Assembly (NCBI GenBank): GCA_009746045.1
Contig: RPFO01000715.1
Location: 285,449 to 349,448, forward strand
From: Mesostigma viride
Lineage: Eukaryota > Streptophyta > Mesostigmatophyceae > Mesostigmatales > Mesostigmataceae
Direction of reading: 5' to 3'
Length of the DNA stretch: 64,000 nucleotides
Shown: positions 23,800-34,905 of the stretch, one piece after another
Layout of the letters: every line of letters starts with the position of its first letter
Position numbering within the stretch: position 1 is the stretch's first letter
Notes under the pieces: generated by a model
What the model was told of the DNA's origin: nothing
Seen by the model: the letters and a program-made list of their open reading frames with translations, nothing else
The model's database searches: none
Made by a program: the position numbers and the translations under genes

Positions 23800-24094
23800 T
23801 ATCCCTATCTATCTCTTTTCCCTTCAACACTAGTTGCCGACGGGGCGCGTATTAAAGCTAGTAGCACGAGCGCCATCATTGCACCGGCGCGTCTGCGCGC
23901 GCCCCCGCCTCCCCAGTGTAGGCGGCGGACAGATTGAGTCAATTGTGATGCACTCAGTGTCCTCTTGGCGGAAGTTGTTGACGAGTTTCTTCTCAACCCT
24001 GAGGCATAGGCCCAACCCCGTCTCCCGGGGGATGGCCTCGATCCACGTTGCAGAGGATAATGGTGCGGTCGCGACTCGCGCCTGTCGCGTTTGC
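23800..24094 (-). repeat. Degenerate coding-like repeat (RETGLGL family)
   Basis: The minus-strand translation contains RETGLGLCLRVEKKLVNNFR and TIDSICPPP. A diverged copy lies at 27190-27400. The hAT copy 2 inserted at its right-hand end. Looks like a remnant of a mobile-element protein; family unknown. Confidence 0.5.
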
Positions 24095-25377
24095 CAGTGA
24101 TGGGTCATACGCGATACGCGTCGTACGCGGCCCCAGGTGTATAATGTATAATACGCGGTGTATAATGTATTATACGCTAATCGTACGCTAACTGTTGAAA
24201 ACCCCTTTTTTGGCATGGTTTTGAGGGGTTTTCAACATTCTGAGCAACCAAGCATGGTCTGCTGGTGTTTTTGCCATACCTTTTGGCTATACATGACATA
24301 TATATAGCATGACCTTGGCATTGTCATCACTACCTAGAAATACAAGCATAGTTTCTAACGGTCTAACTTGATAGTTTCTCTTCAAAATCGAGACAACATG
24401 CAACTCAGTATCAATACCAGTACGTATCAATTCACAACTCACTGGAAAGGATAATAAATTTGTAGAACTCAAGATATGAATGCACTATACATTGCCCCGA
24501 GGTGTCGATGACATTGAAGGGCGTCGATGGCATTGAAAGGCGCAAATGAATGCCTCGCACAGCTCCTCGTCCAGCTGCTCTTTGCTGAGCCCATAAGGTG
24601 CGGGCAAATTACCGTCAGTGGATTGGCCCTTTGATGATCCGCTTGGCCCAGCCGCCCCAGCAGCGCGCCCCGAGGTGTTGCTGGCATGAGCGGACACCCA
24701 GTTAGAGGCGTCGGTTTCTACAACGTCTGCAAGCCTGTCTTTAAGTGCCGCCCGCACATCAGCCTGCTTCTTGGCGTCACTAGTCGCCTTCCTCTTCCTG
24801 GTATTGCTTTCCTTCTCCGCCTGCTCGACCAGCAGCCTGTAACGGAGTACTCCATCATCCATGTAGTAGTTATTTGTCTGCTGCCCATTCTTGAGGATGC
24901 GCTCTTTGCTAATGTATGTCCAGACAGTTTCGGATGTGGCCTCTTCTTCATCGGGCCGCACATCATCATCGTGTTCCATTGACTCATTCGTGTCAGCCAT
25001 GCCTGGATGTCGATATGCTACGCACTGATGTTGCTGGCAGACAAAGAAACCTTGTCACCTGTTGTCTTTAGTCTTCAGCCTTCCCGCCTTCACATTCCCG
25101 CCTTCACAAGTCACGATTCGAACGCTTTCTTGCATTATACACTAGCTAGCTCATCACGCAATTATTTGTTCCTACTACAGGTCGGCGCGCCGCAGTCTAG
25201 GCAAGCAAATGCACCCACCTCGTAAGCCAAAAATATGCCAAAAAATACGCGAAAATACGCAAAAATACGCAAAAATACGCGTTGCGTATTAAAGTACCCC
25301 ATTTTCATAGGCGCCGCGTGCGTATCGCGCATAATACGCTAAATACGGCGTATAATACGGCGTATGACGCATCACTG
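24095..25377 (-). mobile_element. hAT-type DNA transposon, copy 2 (1,283 bp)
   Basis: Same family as 18015-19284 in opposite orientation. TIRs begin CAGTGATG; target duplication GCGTTTGC at 24087-24094 and 25378-25385. Near-identical to copy 1, with the same ORF, hairpin and subterminal repeats. Different target duplications prove two independent insertions, not one inverted duplication. Confidence 0.9.
24485..25000 (-). CDS. 171-residue hAT element protein, second copy
   Basis: Translation identical to the protein at 18379-18894, starting at the ATG at 25000-24998. No transposase motifs. See the first copy for its regions. Confidence 0.6.
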   Translation of the reverse strand: MADTNESMEHDDDVRPDEEEATSETVWTYISKERILKNGQQTNNYYMDDGVLRYRLLVEQAEKESNTRKRKATSDAKKQADVRAALKDRLADVVETDASNWVSAHASNTSGRAAGAAGPSGSSKGQSTDGNLPAPYGLSKEQLDEELCEAFICAFQCHRRPSMSSTPRGNV

Positions 25378-25385
25378 GCGTTTGC

Positions 25386-26690
25386 GTGCCAGATCATCCT
25401 GGACTGGTCATTACTGCTACTTGGAATGCATCCACTATCAGCAGTAATCATGTGTGTGATATGCCACCTCCCCCCCCACTCTTTAGCTCACAACAACTTG
25501 AGAGCAAAAAGTGAAAGAAAGGCATCTCACACAAAAGAAGGAAGCCCAAAGAGGGCTTCATTCCAGGCAGCACCAAAAAAAAAATTCCAGCTGCTCAAAG
25601 ATGCTTTTCCAGGATCAGCAACAACCTTAACATGCATGCTTTTAAAAGGCTTAGCAATAACCCCTTCAATGGCTTTTTACAGGGAAAAGCCTATAAACCT
25701 CTTCAGATGCTTTTGAAGGCTAAGCAATAACCTCTTGATCCTTGTGCTTCCCCGGCGGGTGAAGCAGGAGGAACCCCCAGGCTGGCCGGACTGAACGTAC
25801 CCATCATGGGTTGTTCGTCCGTTTAATTAAAATGAGAATGAAAGGTGCGGTCCTATACGGCACCGCCACCTTCATGACAGGCAATCCGGCCCAATCAATC
25901 AGCCGATTCTTGAGACAATGCTTTATCATCAAAGCAACCAAAAGACCTTTCAATTCCAATGAGATACATTACGAATTACAAAAACTGTCGAGTTGTAATG
26001 TTGTAGTTATAAGAGCAGCTGTGAGGCCCCTTGGGTGACGCCACTGCAGGTCCCTTGTCAGACGGGAGTGCGCGTGTGTTCCCGACCTAGTTCCTACTGC
26101 ATGGCACGCATCATTGCCAACGACGACCAGGGTTGCCCGAAGGCCCTATCCGTTGTCTCGTTCTCAGTCTTACACACATTCTTAACAAAACCAATACATT
26201 GTCATATCCGTCAGTCCATCCTCATGGCAACTGACTGCATGCAACCACTCACGGGGGCTGCTCCGGGCTGCTCAAACTATTTCACCCCATGAAGACAACA
26301 AACCAGTTGTGAGGGAGAGAAACGGACGAACAACGACCACCATGGTTCGTTGCTCATCCTTCTATACTGCTCAAAGCTCAAGCCTGGCGGCTGGCGCCAC
26401 TAGCGCCACTCTTGACATCAGCCAATCATAACATTGTCTAATTTCCGACAAGCTAACCTTCGAGCTTTAACTGTCAAACGAACACAAATATACAAGGGCA
26501 AATCTATCGGCCATGCCAGGCACCGCCTGGGGCTTCCGTGCATTTGTGTCTCGTGTCCCACGTTGACATCCTGAAATTGCACAGCTGCTCGCCAGCTTGC
26601 TGTGTACCAGCATTCGGCAAACTGCCCTTGTGACGAATGTCAGTGAAATTCAGGTCCGCCCAAAAGTTCCGTCAGCAAATTAAGCGGACT
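25386..26690. other. Intergenic region with a possible small inverted-repeat element
   Basis: No gene recognised. Near 25560-25730 are diverged repeats of an AAAGGCTTAGCAATAACC(C)TT-like word. The inverted pair TTGTTCGTCCGTTT (25811-25824) and AAACGGACGAACAA (26320-26333) bounds ~520 bp without coding capacity. Confidence 0.45.
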
Positions 26691-26823
26691 TGGCGCGTAA
26701 GTACAACTGAGATCCGCGGCGTCAGTACCGGGCCGCGGTATAGCAACCTGCACAAGGCCGCGGACGTCAATTTAATTACGCCAAAATCTGAATTGCGGAC
26801 GTGATAGATCACGGACGCGACAC

Positions 26824-27665
26824 GCCGCTCTTTGGTGTCTTGGGCGGCAAAGGTCCGGGACATCGCCTGGGCGGTGGTATTTGCGATGTCCTGAATGGCA
26901 TTGCTAGCCATGCATGGAGGCGTAGCTCGGGTCCGCCTTCGCCACATCCGCCTCCACTTTGTCCGCTAAATTGTTGGCCACCTGCGCCGCTTTAGGGTGC
27001 CCAGGGGCGACCGGCCGTCGATCTCCGTCATTAATATGCAGTGTTGTTGTTGTTGTTGTTGTTGTTGTTGTGTCCCACGCCGCACATGGGCAGCAGAGAA
27101 TACACATATGCAGTGTACGTGCCGGCGACCTGGGCCGCCACCTTCTTGTCCGCCACGTTCAGTTGGCCTCGAGCCGGCTGGCTCGGAGCGCCATCATTGC
27201 ACCGGCGCACGTCCGCGCCCGCTCCTGCATGCCGCGCCCCGCGCCGGTATAGGCGGCGGATGGATCGAGTCAATTGTGACACTGTCCTCTAGGCGGAAGT
27301 TGTTGATGAGTTCCCTCTCAACCCTGAGGCGTAGGCCCAACCCCGTCTCCCGGGGGCCTGGCCTCCACATTGCGGAGGATAATTGTGCGGTCGCGCCGCT
27401 CTTAGGTGTTCTGGGCGGCAAAGGTCCGGGAGACCGCCTGGGCGCCGGGCGGTGGTATTTAATTCAGTGCGATGTCCTGAATGGCATTGCTAGCCATGGA
27501 GCCGTAGCTCGGGGCCGCCTTCGCCACCTCCGCCTCCACTTTGTCCGCTAAATTGTCGGCCACCTGCGCCGCTCACTTAGGGTGCCCAGGCGACTGACAG
27601 TCTCCATCAGTGTGCTGGCGACCTGGGCCGCCACCTTGTCCGCCACGCCTCAGTTGGCCTCGAGC
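26824..27665 (-). repeat. Tandemly duplicated degenerate coding-like repeat
   Basis: 26824-27010 matches 27398-27590, and 27113-27172 matches 27612-27665, so a ~570 bp block is duplicated in direct order. The minus strand reads Ala/Val-rich coiled-coil-like peptide (VADKVAAQVA, NLADKVEADVAKA) and the RETGLGLRLRVERELINNFR segment shared with 23.9 kb. Frames are broken. Probably a decayed element protein; identity unknown. Confidence 0.55.
27041..27070. repeat. (GTT)n microsatellite with conserved flank
   Basis: Followed by CCCACGCCGCACATGGGCAG, a flank that also follows (GTT) runs at 53031-53053 and 53289 and, inverted, near 53455-53490. Confidence 0.8.
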
Positions 27666-28084
27666 ACAATTAAGCGGGCCAGTGACAGCCAATTGGTGGC
27701 CTGCGAGATCAGAATTTATCAGCTCCGTGGCAACCTTCCTGGCAAGGGCTAGCTGCTGCCGCCGCAGCTAGATCTGCAGATACTCGGGCATGCAGCGCAT
27801 GCAGCTTTGAATCGCCCATGGCAGCATGGTGGTGGCAATTTGACGCGCAAGTCACGCTTATGCAGCGGCGGAGGCGATCGATCTTGAGGGTCGGACTCTA
27901 GCTCGGAGTAATAGCGGAGAGCCCAGGCGGTGGCGGAGGCCAAAGTAGAGGGCGGCCTTGCCGCATAAGCTCTGTGAGCAATTCCACTACACTGTATACT
28001 GGTGCTGCCGTCCAACTCTAGGCGGAGTCTGACAGGGTCAGAAGGACCAGCTGCACATTAGCTGTGCCTTAAGCCAATGCCGCA

Positions 28085-28695
28085 GCGCGTCGATCAAGGG
28101 TGCGTTGCGAACTTCAGTAGCTGTGACATTCCCCGAGTCGGCAGGGGCTGCGAATGATCCGGACAGGGCCCGGGCCGTGCCAGTGTGGACGCAACCGGGG
28201 CCGGGATTGACCGTCCATGTTTATTGGCGGCAGATTCCATATAGCCTAGCTGAGCTAGCGTTGCCCATGCCTTCTTCTATGCCCGGCGCCTGTGAGGCGT
28301 CGCCTGCACGCAGGGCTGCAGTAGGCAGTATAATTCTTTGCGCCCTGTTTTCTTGGTAACCATCGTCAAGACTGAGCTTGGTCGATGCGTCGTGAAATGG
28401 CGCCGTTGGTCGTGACAAATCCGACCTACTTCGGAGACCAAACTTGGTATAGTTCCGGGCGGTGGTGTGTGCCTTGGTTCGATCGCGGTCTTTCCTCGAT
28501 CGGCCACTCCACAACATGCATCAAGTGTGCGGATGGGGCCGCCCTCTATGCATGATCGAACCCCCAAGTTACCACCGGCCCAAGATTATACCGTGCAGGA
28601 CTACGATATTGGGCAGGCCGGGTTGCCACCGGCTCATTGCATGATGTCTCCGCGAGCCCGGCCGCTTTCTGGTCGCCACGTCCTCCGGGCGGCTG
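28085..28695. other. Intergenic, no gene recognised
   Basis: GC-rich stretch with several short open frames but no recognisable protein. Interrupted on its right by the element at 28696. Confidence 0.4.
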
Positions 28696-30421
28696 TTAAC
28701 TCGTCGTCTGTCCCTGGTCCTCTACGGAGGACTGAGTTGAACTCAGTCCTCTCTAGAGGACCGAGTTTTTGGGTTTCGTAGAAAATTCGCCCCGGTCAGA
28801 ATGTTTGACAAAAAAATTCTCTCAAAATTTATTCAAATACTACGTGAAAAGATCTTTCTTGGACATATTTTTGGGATTTTTTTGGATTTGGTATGCGCGG
28901 CTAACTGTACGGTCAAAGTACAGGTGGTAAGGGTACTTTTCCACGTGAAACGCGAGTTCCGGAAATGCACGACCTAGCCATGGCGGCTCGCGCCCATGCA
29001 TGCAGTTTACGTTTGCGGACGAGTTAGCCGTCCAAACTCAGTAAATAGATTTAACATGCCCTAAAGATGATATAAATCAATTTTTAGCTCGCGGGGATGC
29101 GATTTACCCGGTGTCGGCACTGTTCTTGCTGGAAAAAACTGCGATAAGGCAGGTCGACGGAATTGATTACTGCGCTTGCTTTCCGGCGCAATTTCAATGG
29201 CTGATAGGTTTCTTTCTACATGTTAACATGAGTTGCATTAGAATATATTGAGTGACAGTATAGATTTGATGATCTCGACCATTCTGTCACGTCATGGTCT
29301 ATGTGCCGCAAAGTGCCACTTTTGCGGGCACCGCCTGGGCCAAGGTAACGCCAGCCGTGCCAGGTAAAGCCGGATAATCGTTGCCTCTTCGTTCCTTGAT
29401 GTTCGTACATGAGTTTAAGCTTGCGAGGCGTTGTCAGGTTCAAGTCTTGATGCTCTTTCTTGACCGTTGCCTGCCCCTCTCTAAAACCCCCTTTTCAGAT
29501 GATGTTAGCAGGCATTTGCCTTAACCCAGTGTAGTTGTGCAGGGTTTTAGGAGCTGTGCAGGTTTAAACACCTTCATAGATGTTAGTTATTCTTTTGCTA
29601 CGTTCATACTGCATGATTGTGTGGCCACGGGCTGCGTCAAGGGTGCATTCAAGCTTTTACGGGTGAGTGAAAAGTCTTGGTGACAAACCACTGCCATCAT
29701 GTGCCAGCAACTATGTTGGCCACATCATGGCAAGGCAAAACAGTTATAGCCATATCTATTGTTGTTTGAAACAATGGAAATATGCTTAACCTACCCATTA
29801 TATTGGTGGTTGACACTTATAACATAACCCTTTGTTGGTAGGTATCCAAGCCCATTCCCTACATGCATGCATAGGCTCTCACTACATGATAAGGTATGAT
29901 ATACCTGAAGTATGATGATGCAAGTGTGTTGTCCTGTAGTGCTTGAAGGGAAATGAGTTGATTGGGATGGTTGGTGGCCACGGTGATGTAGTATGACCGC
30001 ACTTACATGCTAGCAAAGTTAGCAAAAGCCCCATTCCTCTCCTGAGGACTGAGAGTTTTTTAATTGTTTCAGGCAGTTGCAGAGGCCAAATGGAGCCCAG
30101 TTTTTTGCCACGCTTCGAGAACTATGTTGTTTACATGCCTATATTTTTTCTTCATGCACCAGGATTTGATTGAATTTTTCCCACTCGTTCTTATCCCGAA
30201 AAATGCAAATTCGCGAGGGGCGCCCAACGTCCGTGTAATTTTCAGGTGTTCGGGTCAAGTTTTCACATATGCAGTATTTTTGCCAACAAAATGATATCTA
30301 GTACACCCCAGATCCACATCAAAACATTTGGGATGGACCCCCCACCTAGTCGCTACACGCGGTTGAAAATTGTCAACTCAGTCCTCCTGTGAGGACTGAG
30401 TTGGGACAGACGACGAGTTAA
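28696..30421. mobile_element. TTAA-bounded terminal-inverted-repeat element, non-autonomous
   Basis: TTAA followed by the 15 bp TIR CTCGTCGTCTGTCCC (28700-28714) and its inverse GGGACAGACGACGAG followed by TTAA (30403-30421). Just inside each end is a hairpin built from GGACTGAGTT/AACTCAGTCC: 28715-28764 on the left, 30374-30403 on the right. 1,726 bp, no ORF of interest. TTAA target use is typical of piggyBac, but piggyBac termini usually begin CC, so superfamily is uncertain. Confidence 0.7.
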
Positions 30422-30729
30422 GATGCCGGCACTGCAGTGCCCGCGCTGCCGCCGAGAGCAACAAGTTTGCCGGCTCCTTAATGGCAGTACGTGTGGGGGC
30501 CCACCGGTGATTCTACGACATGGCGTCCCCCCGCCGATGTACATTATTATTGGAAAACGGCTGACGGTGGTATGGCTGACGGCGGGGCTCAGATCTTTTG
30601 CGTCTGAGCCCCAAATTCCGGGTCAGACCACTTGCATTCGATGCGCTTTTTTCAGACGCATGCACACGCCAGTATAATCGGTTACGGCTGAAACGCAGTA
30701 TTGCCAACGTTACTCACATGACAAGCAGC

Positions 30730-32390
30730 TATGACGACCCCCAAAGCAAAACGGGGTTTGGAAAAGGAGCTTTCCGGCTCCCGGCCAGCCCAACCCACTC
30801 GCCATCGTCCTTGCCCATGCAGCCGCCTGGGCTCGCCAACCCATCGCCAGCAAATCCATCGCCCGGCGCCTCGCTAGCTGAGCCCAAGAAACCATGCCAC
30901 GATCGCCACAAATGGAGCAAATTCTTGCCCGGCCGGCGACAGAATGTTCTCCCTCCTCGAGTGGCAGGGGCTGTCGCCGCAGGATCGAAGTCGTCGAGGT
31001 CCTCCAGTTCCTCGCACAGGAACGGAAGCTCTTCGTGCCCCAGAAGGGGGGGGCGGCTATCGACTAGCTACCGCGACACGTCCTGGCTCTACACTTATGA
31101 AGAACCACTGACGCCAACGCCTGTTTATATCTTGACCAGCCACTACCAGCGTAGCCTCGGCGACCTCAGCAGAGCGCTCAGCGCCCCCGCCCGGCCCGCA
31201 CAGTCGGCAGCGGCTCCCTCCCTCTGCACTTAGGATGACATCCGCGCAGTGCTGGAGGAGCACGTGACCTGGCCGCTGGCCGAGAAGATGACATCGCTGA
31301 ACACTGGTCACGCTCAACACGGTCGAGGCCTGGGTCTCCAATGTGGAAACCCGGGTCGTCCACAAGCTACAACCCCAGTTCACGGCGCTACACACCGCGG
31401 CGCAGGCTTAATTCGGACACGCACGCTGCACTAGCTTGTCTCTCGCCTTGACCAGGTGGAGGGCAAGTGCGGCGTGCTCATGAAGAAGCTTGAAGCCATC
31501 ACCGCCCACACCGAGGCCCTGGCCACACAGGTCCCAAAGAAAGCGGAGCAGACGGCCACCATCATTGCATCCCATGCAGCCACCCCGGGAGGATGCTGGT
31601 GACCTCCCGCCGCTCTCCTATGCGGACCTGCTGCAGTCAGCGACCGCCTCTACCACCGACGCCATCGCCACGAAGCTCCAGGAGCTGGAGGACCACCGCC
31701 GGGCCCAGCAACGGGAGGTCACCGTCCGCGCTCGCCGCGAGTGCCGAGTGGTGCTACGTCGCTTCCCCCAGAAGCCAGGTGAGACGCCAACCTCCCTTGC
31801 TGACGAGCTCAAGAACCAGCTTCTTACCCTCACTCATGGGCCTGGTAGGTGAGATAGAACTGCGTGGGTGCCAGTGACCGCCTTCCCCACTCACGGGACA
31901 AGGCGGCTCCCCCACCAGTCCTGCTCACCTTCCCCTTCCCTGAGGATCGATAAGCAGCGGTTCCTCTCTCGTCGCAAGAGGTTGCACAACCTCACCTGGA
32001 CGCAGCCTGGACGACGACCTGACCCCCGCTCAGCAACCGGTGAGCGACGCGACCTACATAGGTGGCCGGAATACCTCCGCCATGAGCAGGCAGTGTGAGC
32101 TAGTACGCCGTATCAGTTATACGCCGTATTATACGAAATACGCAATACGCCGAGGTTTGGCGTATTGCCGTACTAGAAATTTTGCTAGTAGTACGCCGTA
32201 TTATACGCGTATAATACACGTATTATACGAAATACGCAATACGCCGAGGTTTTGCCGTATTGCCGTATTGCCGTATTGCCGTACTAGCTCACACTGTGAG
32301 CAGGACCCCCAGCCAGAAGCCCAAGGTGTACTGGAGGGGCGGGGACCTGATGATCGTGCCACAAGATGTGGACGCCCCCAGCGGCCGGGC
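30730..32390 (+). pseudogene. LINE ORF1-type protein, frame-broken
   Basis: Spread over several frames. Pro/Ser-rich N-terminus (30598-31233 frame, PANPSPGASLAEPKK), a helical part (DIRAVLEEHVTWPLAEKM; VEAWVSNVETRVVHKLQPQF) suggesting the usual ORF1p coiled coil, SYADLLQSATASTTDAIATK, an RRM-like part (RRECRVVLRRFPQKPGETPT) and a CTD-like part (DKQRFLSRRKRLHNLTW, WPEYLRHE, then after the MITE KPKVYWRGGDLMIVP). Homologous to the antisense copies at 15729-16275 and 56690-57064. Several frameshifts make it non-functional. Confidence 0.65.
32091..32296. mobile_element. 206 bp hAT-type MITE
   Basis: Perfect 17 bp TIR CAGTGTGAGCTAGTACG, 8 bp target duplication TGAGCAGG (32083-32090, 32297-32304). 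Interior made of GCCGTATTATACG-like repeats resembling the subterminal repeats of the 1.27 kb hAT elements, so the two may share a transposase. Interrupts the ORF1 CTD between WPEYLRHE and KPKVYWRGG. Confidence 0.9.
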
Positions 32391-32836
32391 TATAGAATAG
32401 CAATAGCCCTAGCTTGTATCCATTGCATGGTAGTCACTGGGCACCGCTAAGGCAGCCATGCTTAGAATGTTTGCCTAGCTGTGCCAACATACCTAGTCAC
32501 GTGCCGCTGACGCACGGTACACAACCAGCCATAGCCTTAGTAGCCTAGTCCTAGTACAGCCATGCTACGTCCTGGCTATGATTAGATTACTTAATGCCCA
32601 CGCTCCTTGTTATGCCATGCTCACATGGGTCTTATTGCACCCACAGATTGCCGGATCGTTAGCGTGTCCGTTTAGCTAGCGCGCCCGAGTGCAGCTGTGG
32701 CATGCCTTTGGCATGAAGGAGAATGGGGGTCTCTGCCCTTTCTCCTGTTGTGCACACACAGGGATTAAAAGCACTTCGGTGCAGCCTCCGTGACTCCCCA
32801 ACGGGAGCACGTGTTTAATTAAATAATTAATTGATT

Positions 32837-34618
32837 GGAAGACCGCTGTCCGGGTTATGCATTATGTATACAAGGGCAAAGGGTCCGCCGCGGATGCCGG
32901 CTACTACCGCGGCGAATACATGCCTCCAAAGCTGTGTGCTGAAAGTCCTCATGCGTGTCCTGCTGCAGAACCGCATGCGTGCCAGCCTCGATTCCCATTT
33001 AATAGGTGAGTCCCAGATGGGCTTCCGTGTTGGTCGCAATTGTGTTACATGGTCACCATTCGACTGCGCCGTCTGTGCGCCGCCTGATTGAGGAAGTGGG
33101 CCGCCCGGCCCCCGGCCTCTTACCATTTTGGTTGATCTTCGTGCCGGATTACACCAAGGCATTCGATACGGTTGTATGGGAGGCCCTGTGGGTGGTCCTC
33201 GACCTGTTCCGTGCCCCATCGTACATTGTTGAGATCATATCCGCCAGTTCTATGAAGGTTCACAAGCCCAGGTCCGTACCGCTGACGCGGCGTCACTCCG
33301 GCATTCCCCCTGCACATGCACCGGGGTGTGGCAGGGCTGTGTGCTCTCCCCATATCTATTATTATTCATCATTATGGTGGATCCGGACTATATGAGGCGT
33401 GCACAATGATGAAGCCCGCTTCGCCCGGGTGGAGGGGCGCCCGCCGGGGATCGCCATCACGGAGTACGCACGCTACGGGCGCGGGGTTGACCCGCCCTAC
33501 TGACTGAGCGATCGATCTGATGATCTACGCTGATGACACGACGCTCGTGAAGTCGTCACGACTCCGAAACGGACTCCGGGGTCTGACCCCGGAGTCCGCC
33601 CAACTCTGGCTATAGATAGCTTGTTGATACTGGAAGCGCGGGCGGTGGGGCTTATTATGATCAGCAAGAAAACGGAGGTCTCGGCCATGCATTCGCTTCC
33701 CCGCTGGGACCACCCCACCCACCCTCGATCCTCCTGCTGGACGGCAGCCCCGTCCCCCCGGCGACTTGCTTCAAGCTCCTTAATTGCATGGCAGCTGGCT
33801 CCCCTCCACGGCTGACGACATCAACACCCGCATCGGCCAGGCCTGGGTGGCCCTCCGCTGCCTCGACAGGGTCTGGACATGTCGCTACCTGAGTGAGTGG
33901 CGCAAGCGTAATCTGTTCAAGGCCGCCCCTTGTCCTCAGCATCCTCCTGTACGTACGGCTCAGAGGCGTGGACCCTGGACCATGCAGGCGCTGAGCAAGC
34001 AGCTTGCCGGCATGCACAATCACTTGAATGCTCCGTCACATCCTCGGCGTACGTCCGCTACCAAGAGCGCCGCACGTACCCGGCCTGAGCTCTACTGCGA
34101 ACTCCCGGCTTGTCACCCATACCATCCGACACCGCCATCTCCTAGCTAGGTTTTCCGGCCATCTTGCCCGCACAGACCAGGTGAATACCGATGTGGGCCC
34201 TGCGGGCGGGCTTAGGACTGCATGGCCAACCAGGTAGACACCGGCCTCCTCCTATGGCAGCGTCCCTTTGTCCCGTTGCAACCCACTGGCAAACTTGCGC
34301 GCGCCCCGCACCGGCCGACGCGGCGCACCCCGGGCCTATGGGATCGACACAATTGCTTGAGGATGCAGGGCTTCTGGGATTATCTGTACTCCGCGCACAC
34401 ATGATAGGGCAAGGAGAAATGGGCTGCCGACCTGCTGTCTGCGATAAGCACCTTCCTGTGGGGCCGGCATGCTCCTACTCTACAGGTATAATTTCTCCCT
34501 GCGGGCCCCGCGGCCCATTGGTAGAATGCGAGGTAGAAGTCCTCAGGTGGAGGTTATTGCCCCTAGTGAGGATAGCCGATACACTACCGCCTCGTCTGCC
34601 ATTACAGTAGCTAGAGGA
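32837..34618 (+). mobile_element. LINE family B copy, RT domain to 3' UTR, decayed
   Basis: Fragmented ORF2: DWKTAV and ..GYYRGEYMP (RT start), GFRVGRNC, DYTKAFDTVVWEALW (motif A), the GVWQGC-like turn, IYADDTTL (motif C, about 33522-33545), SKKTEV, then WTLDHAG-like and VTHTIRHR C-terminal pieces, and the 3' UTR from about 34540. Many frameshifts and small insertions. Confidence 0.8.
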
Positions 34619-34905
34619 CAGTATAAGTGAGTAAGTAAGTACTTGCGTGTCATGCGCAAAGGCATGCCACGGAGTACTATGCCAATCTCATTAAAAATAA
34701 TTACACAAAAGTCAAAACAAACATTGTCTGCATCATCCCCCAAACGTTAGCACTAGATGGGGATGTAATCCTCATCAGAGCTGTCCTCTACTGTAATGGC
34801 AGACGAGGCGGTAGTGTAGCGGCTATCCTCAGGACCAATAACCTCCACCTGCGGACTTCTATACCCTGGCTAGCAACGGGCCGCGGGGCCCGTGGGGAGA
34901 AAACA
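34619..34905 (-). mobile_element. LINE family B 3' end, inverted
   Basis: Antisense 3' UTR with its tail at 34621-34640 facing the sense copy. Contains the uninterrupted sequence (34820-34862) that serves as the empty site for the foldback at 16949. Confidence 0.85.

Larger units (their letters stand above)
30690..32836 (+). mobile_element. ORF1-only (half-LINE) retroelement, longest copy
   Basis: Plus-strand order: ORF1 region (about 30730-32390), ~400 bp 3' UTR, hairpin GACTCCCCAACGGGAGCACG (32791-32810), TTAAT-rich tail (32814-32836). No RT lies between ORF1 and the tail. Split by a 206 bp hAT MITE at 32091-32296. The 5' boundary is estimated. Confidence 0.65.
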
